This document shows positions 36,456 through 48,184 of a stretch of DNA of 64,000 nucleotides, one piece after another (positions within the stretch are counted from its first letter, which is position 1; every line of letters starts with the position of its first letter). The stretch is from Apiospora phragmitis (taxonomy: Eukaryota > Ascomycota > Sordariomycetes > Amphisphaeriales > Apiosporaceae), in NCBI GenBank assembly GCA_038363925.1, contig JAQQWL010000011.1, positions 1,240,001 through 1,304,000 on the forward strand, given 5' to 3'. Position numbers and translations under genes: made by a program. The notes under the pieces were generated by a model, which was not told where the DNA came from, did not search any database, and was given only the letters and a program-made list of their open reading frames with translations.

Positions 36456-37730
36456 GAGGAGGTAGTGGTGGTGAGGGTTTACTCTGTAGTTGATGATGAC
36501 GTGCGATAGTACCTACATCTGCGCTCTCACCTGGCGCCAAATGTTGCGGTATATGGTTCGAAGCAGCAGCTCGAAACCAGCCATGGACGCCTTCCATGGA
36601 AGAAGGTGTCGGTGATCCAGATGCTACCGTATGGTTTCTGCCACTCTGGTGTTTGATATAGACAGGGTACTCGATCCTTGTATGCATTATGTCGCTAGCC
36701 ATCGTGGCTTGCATTTCTGATCAACTGAGATATGACTCGTCAAAATATTCGCCGAGGAATTCGGCGTTAACTGTTGATACGAGATGGGCCACATTAATAA
36801 AAGCGATACATCATCTAACGGGCCAACACTCACCTTGTCACGCAAGATCGCCATCTCAACAAACAAATAGGTGGCGGCTGATGTAGGGATGCCGTGATCC
36901 AATCCTAGCTTATAGGGGGTTGCCATATTATCTTCCCTCTTTGAATGTAATGCCTCGATAGATACTCCCCATTCGGCAATGTCGCCGGACTTTCAAACAT
37001 GCTTCCTATGAAAAAATCGCGTCATTAGTCTTTCAAAGCTCTGGGGCGTTTCAGTATACCGTTGGGTATTGAGCAGCCTCGGTAACGACTGCAACCTCAG
37101 GGCTACGACGGCGGCCATGCCTCGAAGACGTTGTATTCGGACAATCGACGGATAGGTATTACCCTTTTACAAGAGGAAAGACAAAAAGGAAACTCCCTTA
37201 CGGGGCTCGAACCCGAAGGCTGCAAAAAGAAAGCGAAGGGAGTGTCTACGTACGGGGTTAACACATCTATGATTTCATATGTTTTTCCAGTCGGACAATC
37301 ATCAGCGCGTCAATCAGCTACTTCGCTGAGGGAACTGGGTGTTATTTGGCTTTAATTACTGACCTACTAGACCATTGCTTGCCATAAGCTATCTTCGAGT
37401 CTGGTGGAAGAAGGTTTGCACGTCCATGGTTTACACCAAGCCGCCGCTGCCCCCCTCCCCGCCCCTTTTGTCACACAAGCCAAAGACTCGGGCGAGAGTG
37501 CGGGAATAGCATTGTTTAGTTCTTAGTGAAGAGCAGTATGAGGGTGTCATATTGATACATCGAGAACCACCGACTGTTACGACGGCACAGAAGTACGCCT
37601 TGGACGTCAACCCGTAACCAGCTCGCGCTCCTAGCGCAGCATCCCCATCATTGAAGCATTGAGAATCTGGGAGCTTACCGGGAGAATGCCTTTACCAGAA
37701 GAAACTATTGCCTAGGCTGAGAGATAAGTT
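36456..37730. other. Intergenic region
   Basis: No protein gene recognised. It contains a tRNA-like minihelix on the minus strand, listed separately; the rest is unremarkable. Confidence 0.45.
37192..37243 (-). ncRNA. tRNA-like minihelix (T-arm plus acceptor stem), probable tRNA fragment
   Basis: Read on the minus strand, ACTCCCTT (37243-37236) pairs perfectly with AAGGGAGT (37199-37192). Just inside the 3' arm is a textbook T-arm, CGGG-TTCGAGC-CCCG, containing a B-box. A T5 run follows at 37187-37183. Only 19 bases separate the 5' arm from the T-arm, too few for D and anticodon arms, so this is not a functional standard tRNA. Either a deleted tRNA gene or part of a tRNA-derived element. Confidence 0.4.
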
Positions 37731-38036
37731 ATGGAAGCATTGGAAGACCAACTGAAGGAAACAATTATCCGAGAAGTGGCAAGGACCCGGCGATACCATG
37801 TGGACGACAACCGACCCGAATATGATAAAGACTTCCCAGTCAAACCGGACCGTTCCAAGCAAGTCCGCGAGAGTCCGGTAGAACGAGGTCTAGTAAGAAA
37901 AAAGATCAACAAACCAGAAATTGCTATTAGCGTTATCGCAGCGGGTACATTGACATCCCTCTGGTATTACCATCGTAAGGCGGTTATGGACACGGCCCAT
38001 GGGGTAAGCGAAGTAACGAGGGCGTTTCTGAATTAG
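37731..38036 (+). CDS. Possible small protein, unknown
   Basis: A 101-codon ATG-started frame. The first two thirds are charged and hydrophilic (many Arg, Lys, Glu, Asp), followed by one hydrophobic stretch (EIAISVIAAGTLTSLWYY) that could span a membrane, then a short tail. I do not recognise it. In its favour are protein-like composition and the absence of an equally long competing frame; against it are the lack of family and of visible introns. Confidence 0.35.
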   Translation: MEALEDQLKETIIREVARTRRYHVDDNRPEYDKDFPVKPDRSKQVRESPVERGLVRKKINKPEIAISVIAAGTLTSLWYYHRKAVMDTAHGVSEVTRAFLN

Positions 38037-38429
38037 AACATTCACGCGGTTGCCGCGTCAATGTCAGTAAGTCGCGCTCGTGGAAATAGAATGCATACAT
38101 GTGCACACTCTCCCCCAAGGACTCTCTATAGAGCCATACGTCGACTCATCTTCGGCTTCTTTTTCATGTTCAAAAGCTGATGTCTGTTCTGTGTTTATTT
38201 CTATAAACCTAGATGGTGATCCTGAATAGTCAGAACACAAGGCTTCCATGACCCCTCGTCGGTTGATTAGACCCGAATGTCGAGCTATCGAATTGTATGC
38301 TCTCAATACTATAGTAGATATATACAACAGGGGTGGCTGCTGAATAATGTTTAAGCTAATGTCATTGCACTATTACTCAGCGAAAGTCAATTCTGGTAGG
38401 AAGTAGGTTACCAAGCCGATGACCTGATC

Positions 38430-39014
38430 TCATGGTGGCTTTTTACGACACCACTTGATATGTGTGAAATTCGTACCAATACCCCTCTGATTGCTAACTA
38501 TCGCCAGTGACATGGAGAAACTGGGATACTTGAAGATGGATGTTCCGCAGGGGATGAGACGAGAGGGATTGCTAGGGTGTGGAGGCGATGCCTGTTTCCG
38601 CGTCTCCTTCATCGCTTGTGCGGAGACTCTTGGTGACAGTAGCCCACCACGCCCTTTTGGCGGATTCTCAGGGTCACACTGTCGGTCTCTGTGCTTGCTT
38701 CTGGTGACTTCAAAGAAGCGAACAGGGTTCAACGTCCGGATACCCTCAGATGGGGCGATGAACGTTGAACGTCCCTTGTACCACAACGTAGCAATTCCGA
38801 TCTGGTCGACCTTGGGTTCTCTACCTAATGCAAAGAATAAAGGATTCTCCCGGTTGGCGTCGACTTCAAGGCCCAGATACCCAGAATCCGGTGGATATGT
38901 TTGTTGCCACCACCTTTGGGCTGCTTCAGCTGGGAAACCATTGCTGAGATAAGACTGTATCGCAGCTTTCCAAGGGCATTTCTCTTTGTGTAGTACCCCA
39001 TGAACCCATTTCAT
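38430..39014 (-). CDS. Possible hypothetical protein, unknown
   Basis: A 194-codon frame with protein-like composition in its first ~115 residues (for example GFPAEAAQRWWQQTYPPDSG and QIGIATLWYKGRSTFIAPSE). The frame stays open a little further upstream of the ATG behind a possible AG acceptor at about 39050, so a 5' exon may exist. No domain or membrane segment is recognised. The opposite strand has a shorter, less convincing frame over the same bases. Confidence 0.3.
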   Translation of the reverse strand: MKWVHGVLHKEKCPWKAAIQSYLSNGFPAEAAQRWWQQTYPPDSGYLGLEVDANRENPLFFALGREPKVDQIGIATLWYKGRSTFIAPSEGIRTLNPVRFFEVTRSKHRDRQCDPENPPKGRGGLLSPRVSAQAMKETRKQASPPHPSNPSRLIPCGTSIFKYPSFSMSLAIVSNQRGIGTNFTHIKWCRKKPP

Positions 39015-39649
39015 AAGCAGGCCAAGACAAATATCTGGCCCCTGACTAGCTGCATGGAGAGTCAGTGCCTACCTTGCTTTAGTCTGGGTAATGAGCTAGA
39101 TTATAATAGCAGTGCCTTTCCCCAAAGATCAACGTCCTGGACAGAAAAGCCTACCAGCGGCGATCGAGTTACGAGCGACGATACCCAGTAGTAGTTGGCA
39201 TTCTTTCTTCAGAGTGAGTAGAAAAATGTCGGGACTACACCCGACTTAACTCCATTTGAGCCAAGAAGAATACATTGGTCAGCTGCGGATAAGCCTTCTG
39301 ATACCTCTTGTTGGCTAGATTGAGGCAAGAGTACGATATGTTTCACGGAAGCATTTGAACTTGTTATGCTGTACACAAAGTCAAATGGGGCCCAATATTC
39401 TGTTCTTTCGCCAAATTATAGCTCAATTAATGTGTCATTCCTACTATAGACCCGGTACAGTAATTTTCATGGTTGATCCTCCGCTATTACAGTTTAACCA
39501 AAGCCGGGGGCGTACCAGGGCTGTCTTCAAGCAGTCTGGAATTAGACCTGTTGATACACTGTTCCAGACAGAATCATAAAATCAATACGCATAAGTTGAG
39601 TGGTGCAAAATGACCAAGCATGCAGCTCCAGCAGCCATGCTATGGCTGC

Positions 39650-40073
39650 TCAATCCTTCTTGTTGCGACGGAACAGATCCGTCATGTTCACATCGCCAAA
39701 AAGCCATTGGTTCGAATGGCGTCCGCAGTGGGTGTAGACATTCGCGGTGGGCGAAGTCGCTTTGGACGACTTGAACGACTTGCTCCTCGATTGAGATGAT
39801 GAAGAGGGCGATGTCCTCTCCTTGGCTTGGTTGTAGTTGGCCCAACTATCTGAGAAGGTCCGCGGAACTTCCTACATGATCAAGAGGTATTCGGTTAGTG
39901 GGAACAGGGACCGGCTATGTGTTTGAAGGATACACGCCCAGAAACTGGAAGCTTACACGATCGTGCACATGGTCTGTGGAGTCAGACCCGAAGCTGTTTT
40001 GCCTTGAACTAGAATCACTAGTTTGGCGGCCGATACTCAGTGGAGCGGGCTTCGAAGCTCGACCGGAACCCAT
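39650..40073 (-). CDS. Small conserved-type hypothetical protein (112 aa)
   Basis: Two exons: 40073-39957 (39 codons) and 39871-39650 (73 codons plus stop), intron 39956-39872 with GTAAGC donor, a CTAAC branch point and TAG acceptor, phase 0. The product is Ser/Arg-rich and hydrophilic (MGSGRASKPAPLSIGRQ at the start; SQSRSKSFKSSKA in the middle) and ends with a block VYTHCGRHSNQWLFGDVNMT followed by DLFRRNKKD. That end resembles short uncharacterised proteins I recall from other filamentous ascomycetes (TxCGRHSNxWLFGG pattern). Clean splicing and an ATG in good context make it a real gene. Function unknown. Confidence 0.65.
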
Positions 40074-42949
40074 TTTAGATTGTATTAGTGCTGGATGAAG
40101 GGGTTGTGGTTTGTTGTCGGTCTCGTGTGGGATAGGTAAGCTCGACTTGACCAGGCTAGCAAAGTAAGAATTGTATTGTTACGAAGCTTCAAGCTTGCTA
40201 TATCGGTGATGATTGGAATGAACGCCCTCCAGGGTCAATGAATTCGCACGCCTGGTGCTATGGTTTCAATCGGAGTGATGCAGGGAATCACAGTTGCAAG
40301 AGCAAGAGGACATTGTGGGAGGAGAAGAGGGATATAATGGCAGCCTGAGTAAGGACACTTATATATACACGGCGGTCACCGAGGGTTGCTACGACCAGAC
40401 GGGAGAAGTGAGGGGCCACTTGGCCGATTTCATCTGGACCGCCGGTTAGCCCGTATCATCCACGACCAAGCACCAAGAGCTTAAGCTGCATGTTTATCTG
40501 CCGGTAATATGGCCAATGATTAGCCTGGCTGCAAGGGAATTTGGAGGGTCTCATGCCGTTGCAACCCAAATACAAGGCAGCTGAGGATGACTGTTCCGCC
40601 GTTTCTACCGCCAACTAAGATCGACGGGTTAGCCCTACGGATGGAGGCGGGTATGGGGAAAGCTGGAAGGGTAGGACCACTTGCGTCAATGCTGTGGAGG
40701 ATGTGGTCTAGACCCCCTCTTCCACAAACATGTAAATATGGAGGCCAATTGTCGAGGGGCCATTAGATCACTGTCTCAACTCAAACCCCCATCACTGAAA
40801 AACCGAGATGGCGCAACCCAGACTCTCGGAATTGCAGGTTTGGCGGTGAAGAAACAATCCAATCTCGAAACATTGTGTGAGGGTACTGGGCATCAAACAA
40901 GATAGACAGACAGACTCGGGCTCCAATGCTGCTGCTGTGATGCACAGTATTAGTCGTCATGCTTTTCTTCTGTCGATCATCGGGTCAGCGGATATGGCCC
41001 GGCCTCACGACACGCCCATATCAGAATGGTTCGCGAACCAAGGTTTTGGTGGCTTAGGTACTTGTGAGAGAGCATCACACAGCGAAACAGCAAGGAGCAA
41101 ACAGTTCAGTATTATGTAACGGACAGACTGTCACGGTGGGGCCCGTCATCAGACCATACTGGAGTGGTGACCGAGGCAGACAGGAAAAAGGCAAACAACC
41201 TCCACTCGAGCTGACGACCCTTTGTATTGGGCCTATCATTGCGAGTATCCATGCGGGGATGGCTACATAATGGAGAGTATGGAAAAGTTGTCGTCCTGCA
41301 GCTGCAGTCACGCCGCCAGGACGAATGACCTCTTGGCACTTGGCCTTAGGCAACAGCAACAGATGGCGGTCTCCGATGGGTTGCAATCCCAAGCTTTGGT
41401 TCGCATGTGGTGGCAGCTGCCAATCTCCAGTCCCACCGGGATCGGCTGTAATGGCGTGGCCCCTCCGACCGTCTCCTCCTACCTCCCCTAGTCCGTCTTT
41501 TCTCCTGGAGTCTTGGCAGGCCCCGACCACCAGGGTCATAGGGCTGACCTTACCTTTTGAGCCGCATGGCATAGCGCCGACGATGACGATGAAAATCCGG
41601 GGTAAGCTATCGTGGGTTATATCTCGAAGTTGATGCACGTCGAAGACACTGTAAGTGCCCTTGCCGTTGTCTAGGGAGGTTAGTTTGCCTGAAAAATGGT
41701 CAATCCTTTTCTATGGACGCTCGCGATTCGATAAATCCAGTAAAAATGGTGGTTTTCGCCATGCTGAAGGTGCAGGTGGAAATATCCAAGTTGCAAGCTC
41801 GCGATGTGATGCGCAAAGAAGCTCGTTGTGAGTCGCGGTTTGGTTGATAAAATTTGGTGTTGAATTGGCGGGTGCGGGCCAAAAGCTGGAACGGACGGTC
41901 GGAGGTAAAGCGAATTTGACTGGCTGCCAGGATTTTTGAGTCATTTGATTGGCTAGAGGAGTCATGGTGAGAAAAATACGGGTCCACACCCCCCTGCATG
42001 GGCCGAGCCTGTCGCGTCTTAGCTCTCTCGCACGCTCGCTCTGCCTCTGCCTTGGTCTTTCTCCCTCTGCCTCTTTTGCTTGTTTCCCTCTCCTTCCCAA
42101 TCACGGATCAGTCATCCATTGCCTCACTGTACGCAAATTGGGCCTGTCGATTGTTGCTCACCACCCATCAATACCGACGTCCCGACCATCCATCCCCGTT
42201 ATCCTGGTTATGGATCTCGCTCGGCTTTGCCAAACATAATCTCTAACTCTGCCTCCTTCGAGATTGCTTTACAGCTACCTATACGTTCGCGAACCCGCAA
42301 CATCCCGTCCAACCCAAGCGCATTATCGACTAGCCATTATTATTCTTTCCCGGACCGACTCAAGACAGCCAAATATACTCCTCCGCGGCACATGGAGTGA
42401 CCTGTCCGGTAAAACACATCCTGCTTGGACTAGTGCGCAGCCTCGAGATCTCGACTCTTTTTTTTGCGTGCAGCCACCGCGAGTTGGCGCGTGGACTCGT
42501 ATTTCCGGACACCGAGGTATGTAAAATATACGCTATCGACTATAATGTATATATATATACTCGGCCCCTTTGTTGCACACCCAATACGCTCAGCCGAAGT
42601 TGGCATGCATCTCAATTTGAAGAGCTGAGGTGGGTTGACGACGAGGTCGCTATGGTTCGCACCATAGCCCGTCGTCGAATGCATACCCGCTCTTCCAGTA
42701 AATGTTTGGGAGCGCAGCTTGGGTTGTTATATCAATACTTGTTCTTTCCTTCATTATTGCTAGGTGGATCTCCATTGATTACGACAACCCAGCCTTTGAC
42801 TCACTGATCGTTGCCAATTATTATGGATATTACCATCTGCAACCTCAATGGTCTCGGTGTTGCAAACTTCACCAGCATCATTTGCTAACGTGATGCAATC
42901 ACTATAGTACCGTTGATAAGCTAGCCCCTTGTGCTGCTGATTGCCCATC
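40074..42949. other. Intergenic region upstream of YTA7
   Basis: About 2.9 kb without a recognised gene. Frames around 41075-41640 overlap on both strands and show no family. The part from 42000 to 42900 is pyrimidine-rich on the plus strand and likely to be the YTA7 promoter and leader; GCTAAC at about 42887 followed by CTATAG at 42902-42907 could be the end of a leader intron. Several short upstream ORFs occur there. Confidence 0.45.
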
Positions 42950-45900
42950 ATGGTCAGCAAAAGGAAGCGCGACAACAATCTTTTCTTTGACGTCAATAAA
43001 TCCGACTCGGACGACGAGAACTTCGAACCGGGGCAAGACCAACCACCTACACGGTCCCGTAAGAAGCCGCGTGGCGCGAAGCCTTCGAGGGGGGCTGGCC
43101 GTACCAGGAAGAATCGATACCATGGGTCCGACGTTGAAGATGATGATGAGGTGTCTGAAAGCGACCTAGACGTGTCCTTTGGCGAAGACAACAACGATGA
43201 GGAGGATGAAGATGAGGAGCTTTTGAATGAGAGTACCGGTCGCCGCAAACGAAAAGCTGCCATAGGAAAGCCGAACTACAAGGAAAGCTCAGAGGACGAC
43301 AGCGTCGCCGCCGACTCGGACGGTAAGGACGAATTGATCGGGGAGACGCCAAAGAAGACTCGAACGCCGCGACAGTCCAAAATAGTCATTCTCAAAGTCC
43401 CTCCATCGGATCGGAAGCCCACGCAGATCAAACTCACAGGTCCGCCTACTCGCCGAACAACTCGCGCTCGTACCGCCGATGCCGAGGCTGAAGGCGAGCT
43501 TATAGAGCTCTCCAATTCGGGGAAACATGCGTTGCCAGCCCGTGGCTCTAGGGAACCTAGCGAGGCACCTACAACTCGGAGCGGCAGAGCTACCAGAGGC
43601 ACCAAGAGCGTTGCCCAGCCAGCTATTCCACCGATTGAAGAGGCCACCCAAGAAAGCGGTTCTCAGCAGAATGGCTCGCACGAGACGGTGGAGGAGGATG
43701 CTGAGCATGACGAACCCGAGGCCCCCATCAAGGAAGACGACGAGGACGCTGAAGGTGTTGATGAAGACGAAGCTCCTCAGGCAGACGAAGACCATCCCAT
43801 GGAAACAGTTGAGCCTGCTGCTGCTGATGCTGCGGATGAGGACGAAGATGACCAACCAATCACCCGTAGGACACGTGGACGCAGAGGCAACCGACTAACT
43901 CGGGGCTCCAGAAAGTCGGCACAAGAACCTAGCAGTGATTTTGAGCCGGACGGAAACGAGTCTGCTGACGAGAATCTATCCAATTCTGAGAAGGACCAGA
44001 TTGAGGAAGAGAAAGAAGACGAATCATCCAGCTCAAACGCAAGGGGTAGGCGTGGTGCTAAAGGCAGAGGACGGGCCGCAAAAAGGTCCAGGCAGCCTGA
44101 GGACTCTGGCGAAGGCGAAGATGAGATTGACCAGGAAGAACTTGCCGACGAATTAATGGAGCTTCGTGATGGCGGTCGACGACGCTCCCCCGTAATCGCA
44201 TACGAAGCCGCAAAAAGTCGCCGGAAATCTCGTGGGCGGCGTGTCAACTATGCAATTAAGCCACTCGACCAAGCCATCATCGAGCCAGAGGAGGAAGAAC
44301 CCGCAGCTCCCACCACAGGCGGCCGGAAGCGTCGCGCAGGGGCTGGTGCGGGATGGATCCACAGCCTACATACCATGGCAGGTCCCTTCGGGGGTGTCGA
44401 GGCTTCCGGTCCTGGGGCCTTATTTGGAGGTCCCTGGGTACTGGTGCTGCTGGCGGGGTGGATTCTGATAGCAGTGACGATGAGATGGGGACTCGGGCAG
44501 GGCTTGCTGGCAATGTTGGCATGACGCCAACGTCTGCCGCTCCCCTTGCACTCGCAGGAGGAAGCAAAAACCCTGGTCTTGACGGCCTAGGCGGCGCGGG
44601 TGCGGCAGCACCTAATGTCGGCAAGGTTAAAGATCAGAAGGCCTATGCTGACGCTGACCCTCTCGGTGTCGACATGACGGTGGATTTCAGCAAAGTTGGC
44701 GGCCTCCAAGGACATATCGAGCAACTCAAGGAGATGGTACAACTGCCGCTGCTGTACCCTGACCTTTACCTACATCTTCATGTTACCCCGCCTAGAGGTG
44801 TCCTATTCCATGGTCCCCCAGGTACTGGTAAAACACTTGTAGCCAGAGCATTGGCGAACTCGGTTGGCTTTGGAGGCAAGAAAATCACCTTCTACATGCG
44901 AAAGGGTGCCGATGCCTTAAGCAAGTGGGTTGGTGAAGCCGAAAAGCAGTTGCGATTGCTCTTTGAGGAAGCTCGAAGAACACAGCCAAGTATTATCTTC
45001 TTCGATGAGATTGACGGACTTGCGCCTGTTCGGTCTAGTAAGCAGGAACAGATTCATGCGTCGATCGTATCAACTTTGCTCGCCTTGATGGATGGTATGG
45101 ATGGAAGAGGCCAGGTCATTGTCATCGGCGCCACAAACCGCCCAGATAACATTGACCCAGCACTGCGGCGACCAGGGCGATTTGACCGAAGTTCTACTTC
45201 CCACTCCCAGACGTCGATGGGCGCCGGTCAATCATTGACATCCATACCCAGGATTGGGGTTTGCCTGATGACTTCAAGCACGCCTTAGCTCGTGATGCCA
45301 AGGGCTATGGAGGTGCAGACCTTCGAGCTCTTTGCACAGAGGCCGCACTCAATGCCATCCAGCGGACATACCCCCAGATCTATTACTTGAATGAGAAACT
45401 ACTGGTCGATGCCAAGCAAGTTAAAGTCAACATGACGGACTTTAGACTTTCCAAGAAGAAGATCATTCCATCCTCCGAAAGATCTGCAACATCGGGGGCC
45501 AAGCCTCTGCCCGAGGCTATCAAGCCCTTACTTCAGACTCAACTAGACACGATCAAGTCCGTACTGGACGATGTTTTACCCCGCCAGAAGAAGGTTACAG
45601 CACTCGAGGAAGCCATGTTTGAGGCTTACGAGGACGAAGATTATGGGTTTGGCAGGGAAGCACTGAATGATGAGTTTGAACGATCCAAAGTCTTCCGCCC
45701 GCGACTACTCGTCAGTGGCAGTCCGGGCATGGGCCAGCCGTATCTTGGTGCTGCTCTCTTGCACGACCTTGAAGGCGTCCATGTTCAGAACTTTGACCTC
45801 GGTACAATTCTAGGTGACCAACGAGTAAGTAACGTTGCATTTTCTCGATAGCCTGGTGCTTGTGGCTCACTAACATCCTCTATAGCCTGCTGAACAAGTA

Positions 45901-47938
45901 ATCGTTTCACTCTTCACTGAAGTTAGACGCCACAAACCAAGCGTCATTTACATCCCCAACGTCGACACTTGGTATCATGCCATGGAAGGCCCGCCGATTA
46001 CCGTATTTTTGGCCATGCTTCGGTCCATTCAGCCCACAGAACCCATATTAGTCTTGGGAACTGCCGACTGTGATCTCAAGTCGCTCGACTCGGATTTGAG
46101 AAGAGACCTCTTTGGGTTTTCCAAAGGCAATTGCATAGAAATAGCCAGGCCTAGCTCGGTAAGCATCTAATGTTTCGCTGTCTTGAATAATGCTAACAGC
46201 CAGATAGACTAAACGACACGAATACTTCTCCTTGATGCTTGCGCATCTTCGCAGATTCCCTAAAGACTTCCCAGACCCCATGAACAGGAAGAAGAGAATA
46301 CTCGAGAAACTTTCCCTTGGCCCCTGCTCCCCCACCGAAAGTCCTGAGCAAGGAGGAAGAAAAGGCCGAATGGCTGCAGTACCGGCGTGTTCTGAACCTT
46401 ATGAAGGTTCATTTGCAGCCGATCATGGAACAGATCAATCGGAAGTATCGGAAATTCCGAGCTCCAGTCATCAATCCTCAGCTATACAGCTATCTGTTTG
46501 ACGAGATGGACCCCAATTACGTGCGACCAGATGTAGAGCTCGCCGTTCCTCGCCCTTTTGTGGCCGCCAAGGATAAAGAGGGCCGCGACGGTATCAGAGA
46601 GGTCGCCACCTGCAAATTCTACTACAATATGGACATCCAAACTATCGAGGAGAGGCTTGCAAATGGGTACTACCACAAACCTCAGAAGTTCCTTGAGGAC
46701 GTCATCACCCTGGAGAAAGATGCGAAAGCCAGCGGCGATCGAGAGCGGATTCTTAAGGCATCCGAACTGGTAACGAATGTGGAGGTGGACGTCAACGATG
46801 TTGCCTCAAAGCTGGCCAGCATCGAATGGGATAGACTGTACGAGGCGGAGCGACAACGTCGTGCTGCCAAGGAAGAGAGACAGCGCAAGAAGAATGCCAT
46901 GAAATCGGCTATCGATATGGTCAACTCGAATATCACTGGCAGTGCTGGCAGCAATGGAGGGCTACACACCACGACCTCACAGTTCCAGGTAATGAGTCCC
47001 CTGTCCAACGGTCATGGCAACAGCTCTTCTTCGCAACAAGTCGCCAGCAACGGAACATCATTTCCATCCAAGGGCACCGGCGAGGATGTGCAGATGGAGG
47101 ACGCTTCTGACTTGGCTGATACAACAATGTCCCCAACACGACCGGCATCACAGTGGCCCGAGATTCAGCAGAAACCACTGAACCTGTCTACTCGAGCAAC
47201 AACTGGTGGAACGACAACACAAATCTCGCAAATGTCAGCGGTACAATCCCCGCCACCAGGTGTATCGCCATCTGCTCTTGTAAACGATGCTTCCACTACC
47301 AAGACCACAGATCCATCCAACCGCTCCTCTAATTGGAGCACGCAAATACCCAATGGGGTCCATCGTGAGCCGCCGTCTAGCCCAATACCCATACCCGATA
47401 CGCAAGACTATACAATGCCCATAATGCCTGCCAGTCAAGCAACATCCAGTGACGAGCCCTGGCCTCACTCTCAGGCCCACGGGCTCGCGCGCGGCATTAT
47501 CCATGCTCCTGGCGCCTCTACGGGTTCTCGGTCGCAGGCCTCGCCTGAAAAGGCGAAATCCTCGCATGCCCCTAGTATGGCCAATCTGCTGAACGACCCT
47601 GTGCCTGATGACGAGTCGCAGTCGCAGCGGCAGTCGGGCGTCTCAGCATCGTCTGCGCAGGTCGAGCTCGACGAGAACTCGGCCTCTTTTTCCTGGAGGA
47701 GCTCACCAAGCGCACGTCGGGGTGCACGATCGAGCAGCTGGAGCAGCTTACGCGCGAGATGATGGCCGAGGTCTGGAGGACGCGGGGCGAGAACAACCGT
47801 ATGAAGGTGCTGCACTCGGTCACGCGGGTCTTCAACAATGCCATCGACGACATTGAGCAGACGCAAAAGGTGCAGAAGTCCAGCCAGGACACGACGTCGC
47901 ATGCGGCTTATCAAAAGAGCCGTAGCGACTACATGTAA
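42950..47938 (+). CDS. YTA7: AAA ATPase with bromodomain, YTA7 / ATAD2 family
   Basis: Chromatin-associated ATPase of about 1,600 aa that binds histone tails and helps evict or degrade H3 during transcription and replication. Exons 42950-45824, 45886-46158 and 46208-47938, with GTAAGT and GTAAGC donors. Order of parts: basic start [13 protein letters not shown], a very acidic 450-residue N-terminus with [11 protein letters not shown] basic patches, AAA1 with Walker [10 protein letters not shown] and Walker [10 protein letters not shown], a degenerate AAA2 (SGSPGMGQP), then the bromodomain-like region ([37 protein letters not shown]) and a C-terminal segment ([19 protein letters not shown]). 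Frame breaks, each repaired by one base: G3 44436-44438, near 45187-45191 ([14 protein letters not shown]), T3 46311-46313 (one base too many) and T5 47697-47701. Followed in tandem by the calpain-like gene. Confidence 0.92.
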
Positions 47939-47983
47939 TATTATAGCAGAGCAATGATACGGACATTTTATGGAGTAGAGGAA

Positions 47984-48014
47984 GCGCGCGCGAGAGAGAG
48001 AGAGAGAGCGCGCG
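47984..48014. repeat. (GA)n microsatellite bracketed by GCGCGC
   Basis: A run of GA dinucleotides flanked on both sides by GCGCGC, just downstream of the YTA7 stop. Simple-sequence repeat in the 3' untranslated region. Confidence 0.7.
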
Positions 48015-48184
48015 AAAGATCCGGTTAATTTTTGGTATGACTTTTTTTAAGGGAAGGAGGAGAGGGCGTTTTTGGTTGGTATATCATATCATATGATGCA
48101 GCTGAATACCAAAGGCGAATGTTGTATAAACCGCTTCACGTTTCCATTGCTCGATCAAAGACATCACTTCTTATTTCTCTTCTA

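Noticed and set aside
41075..41640. Opposed frames of 187 and 102 codons
   Set aside because: Neither has recognisable content, both depend on overlapping strands, and codon composition is not gene-like.
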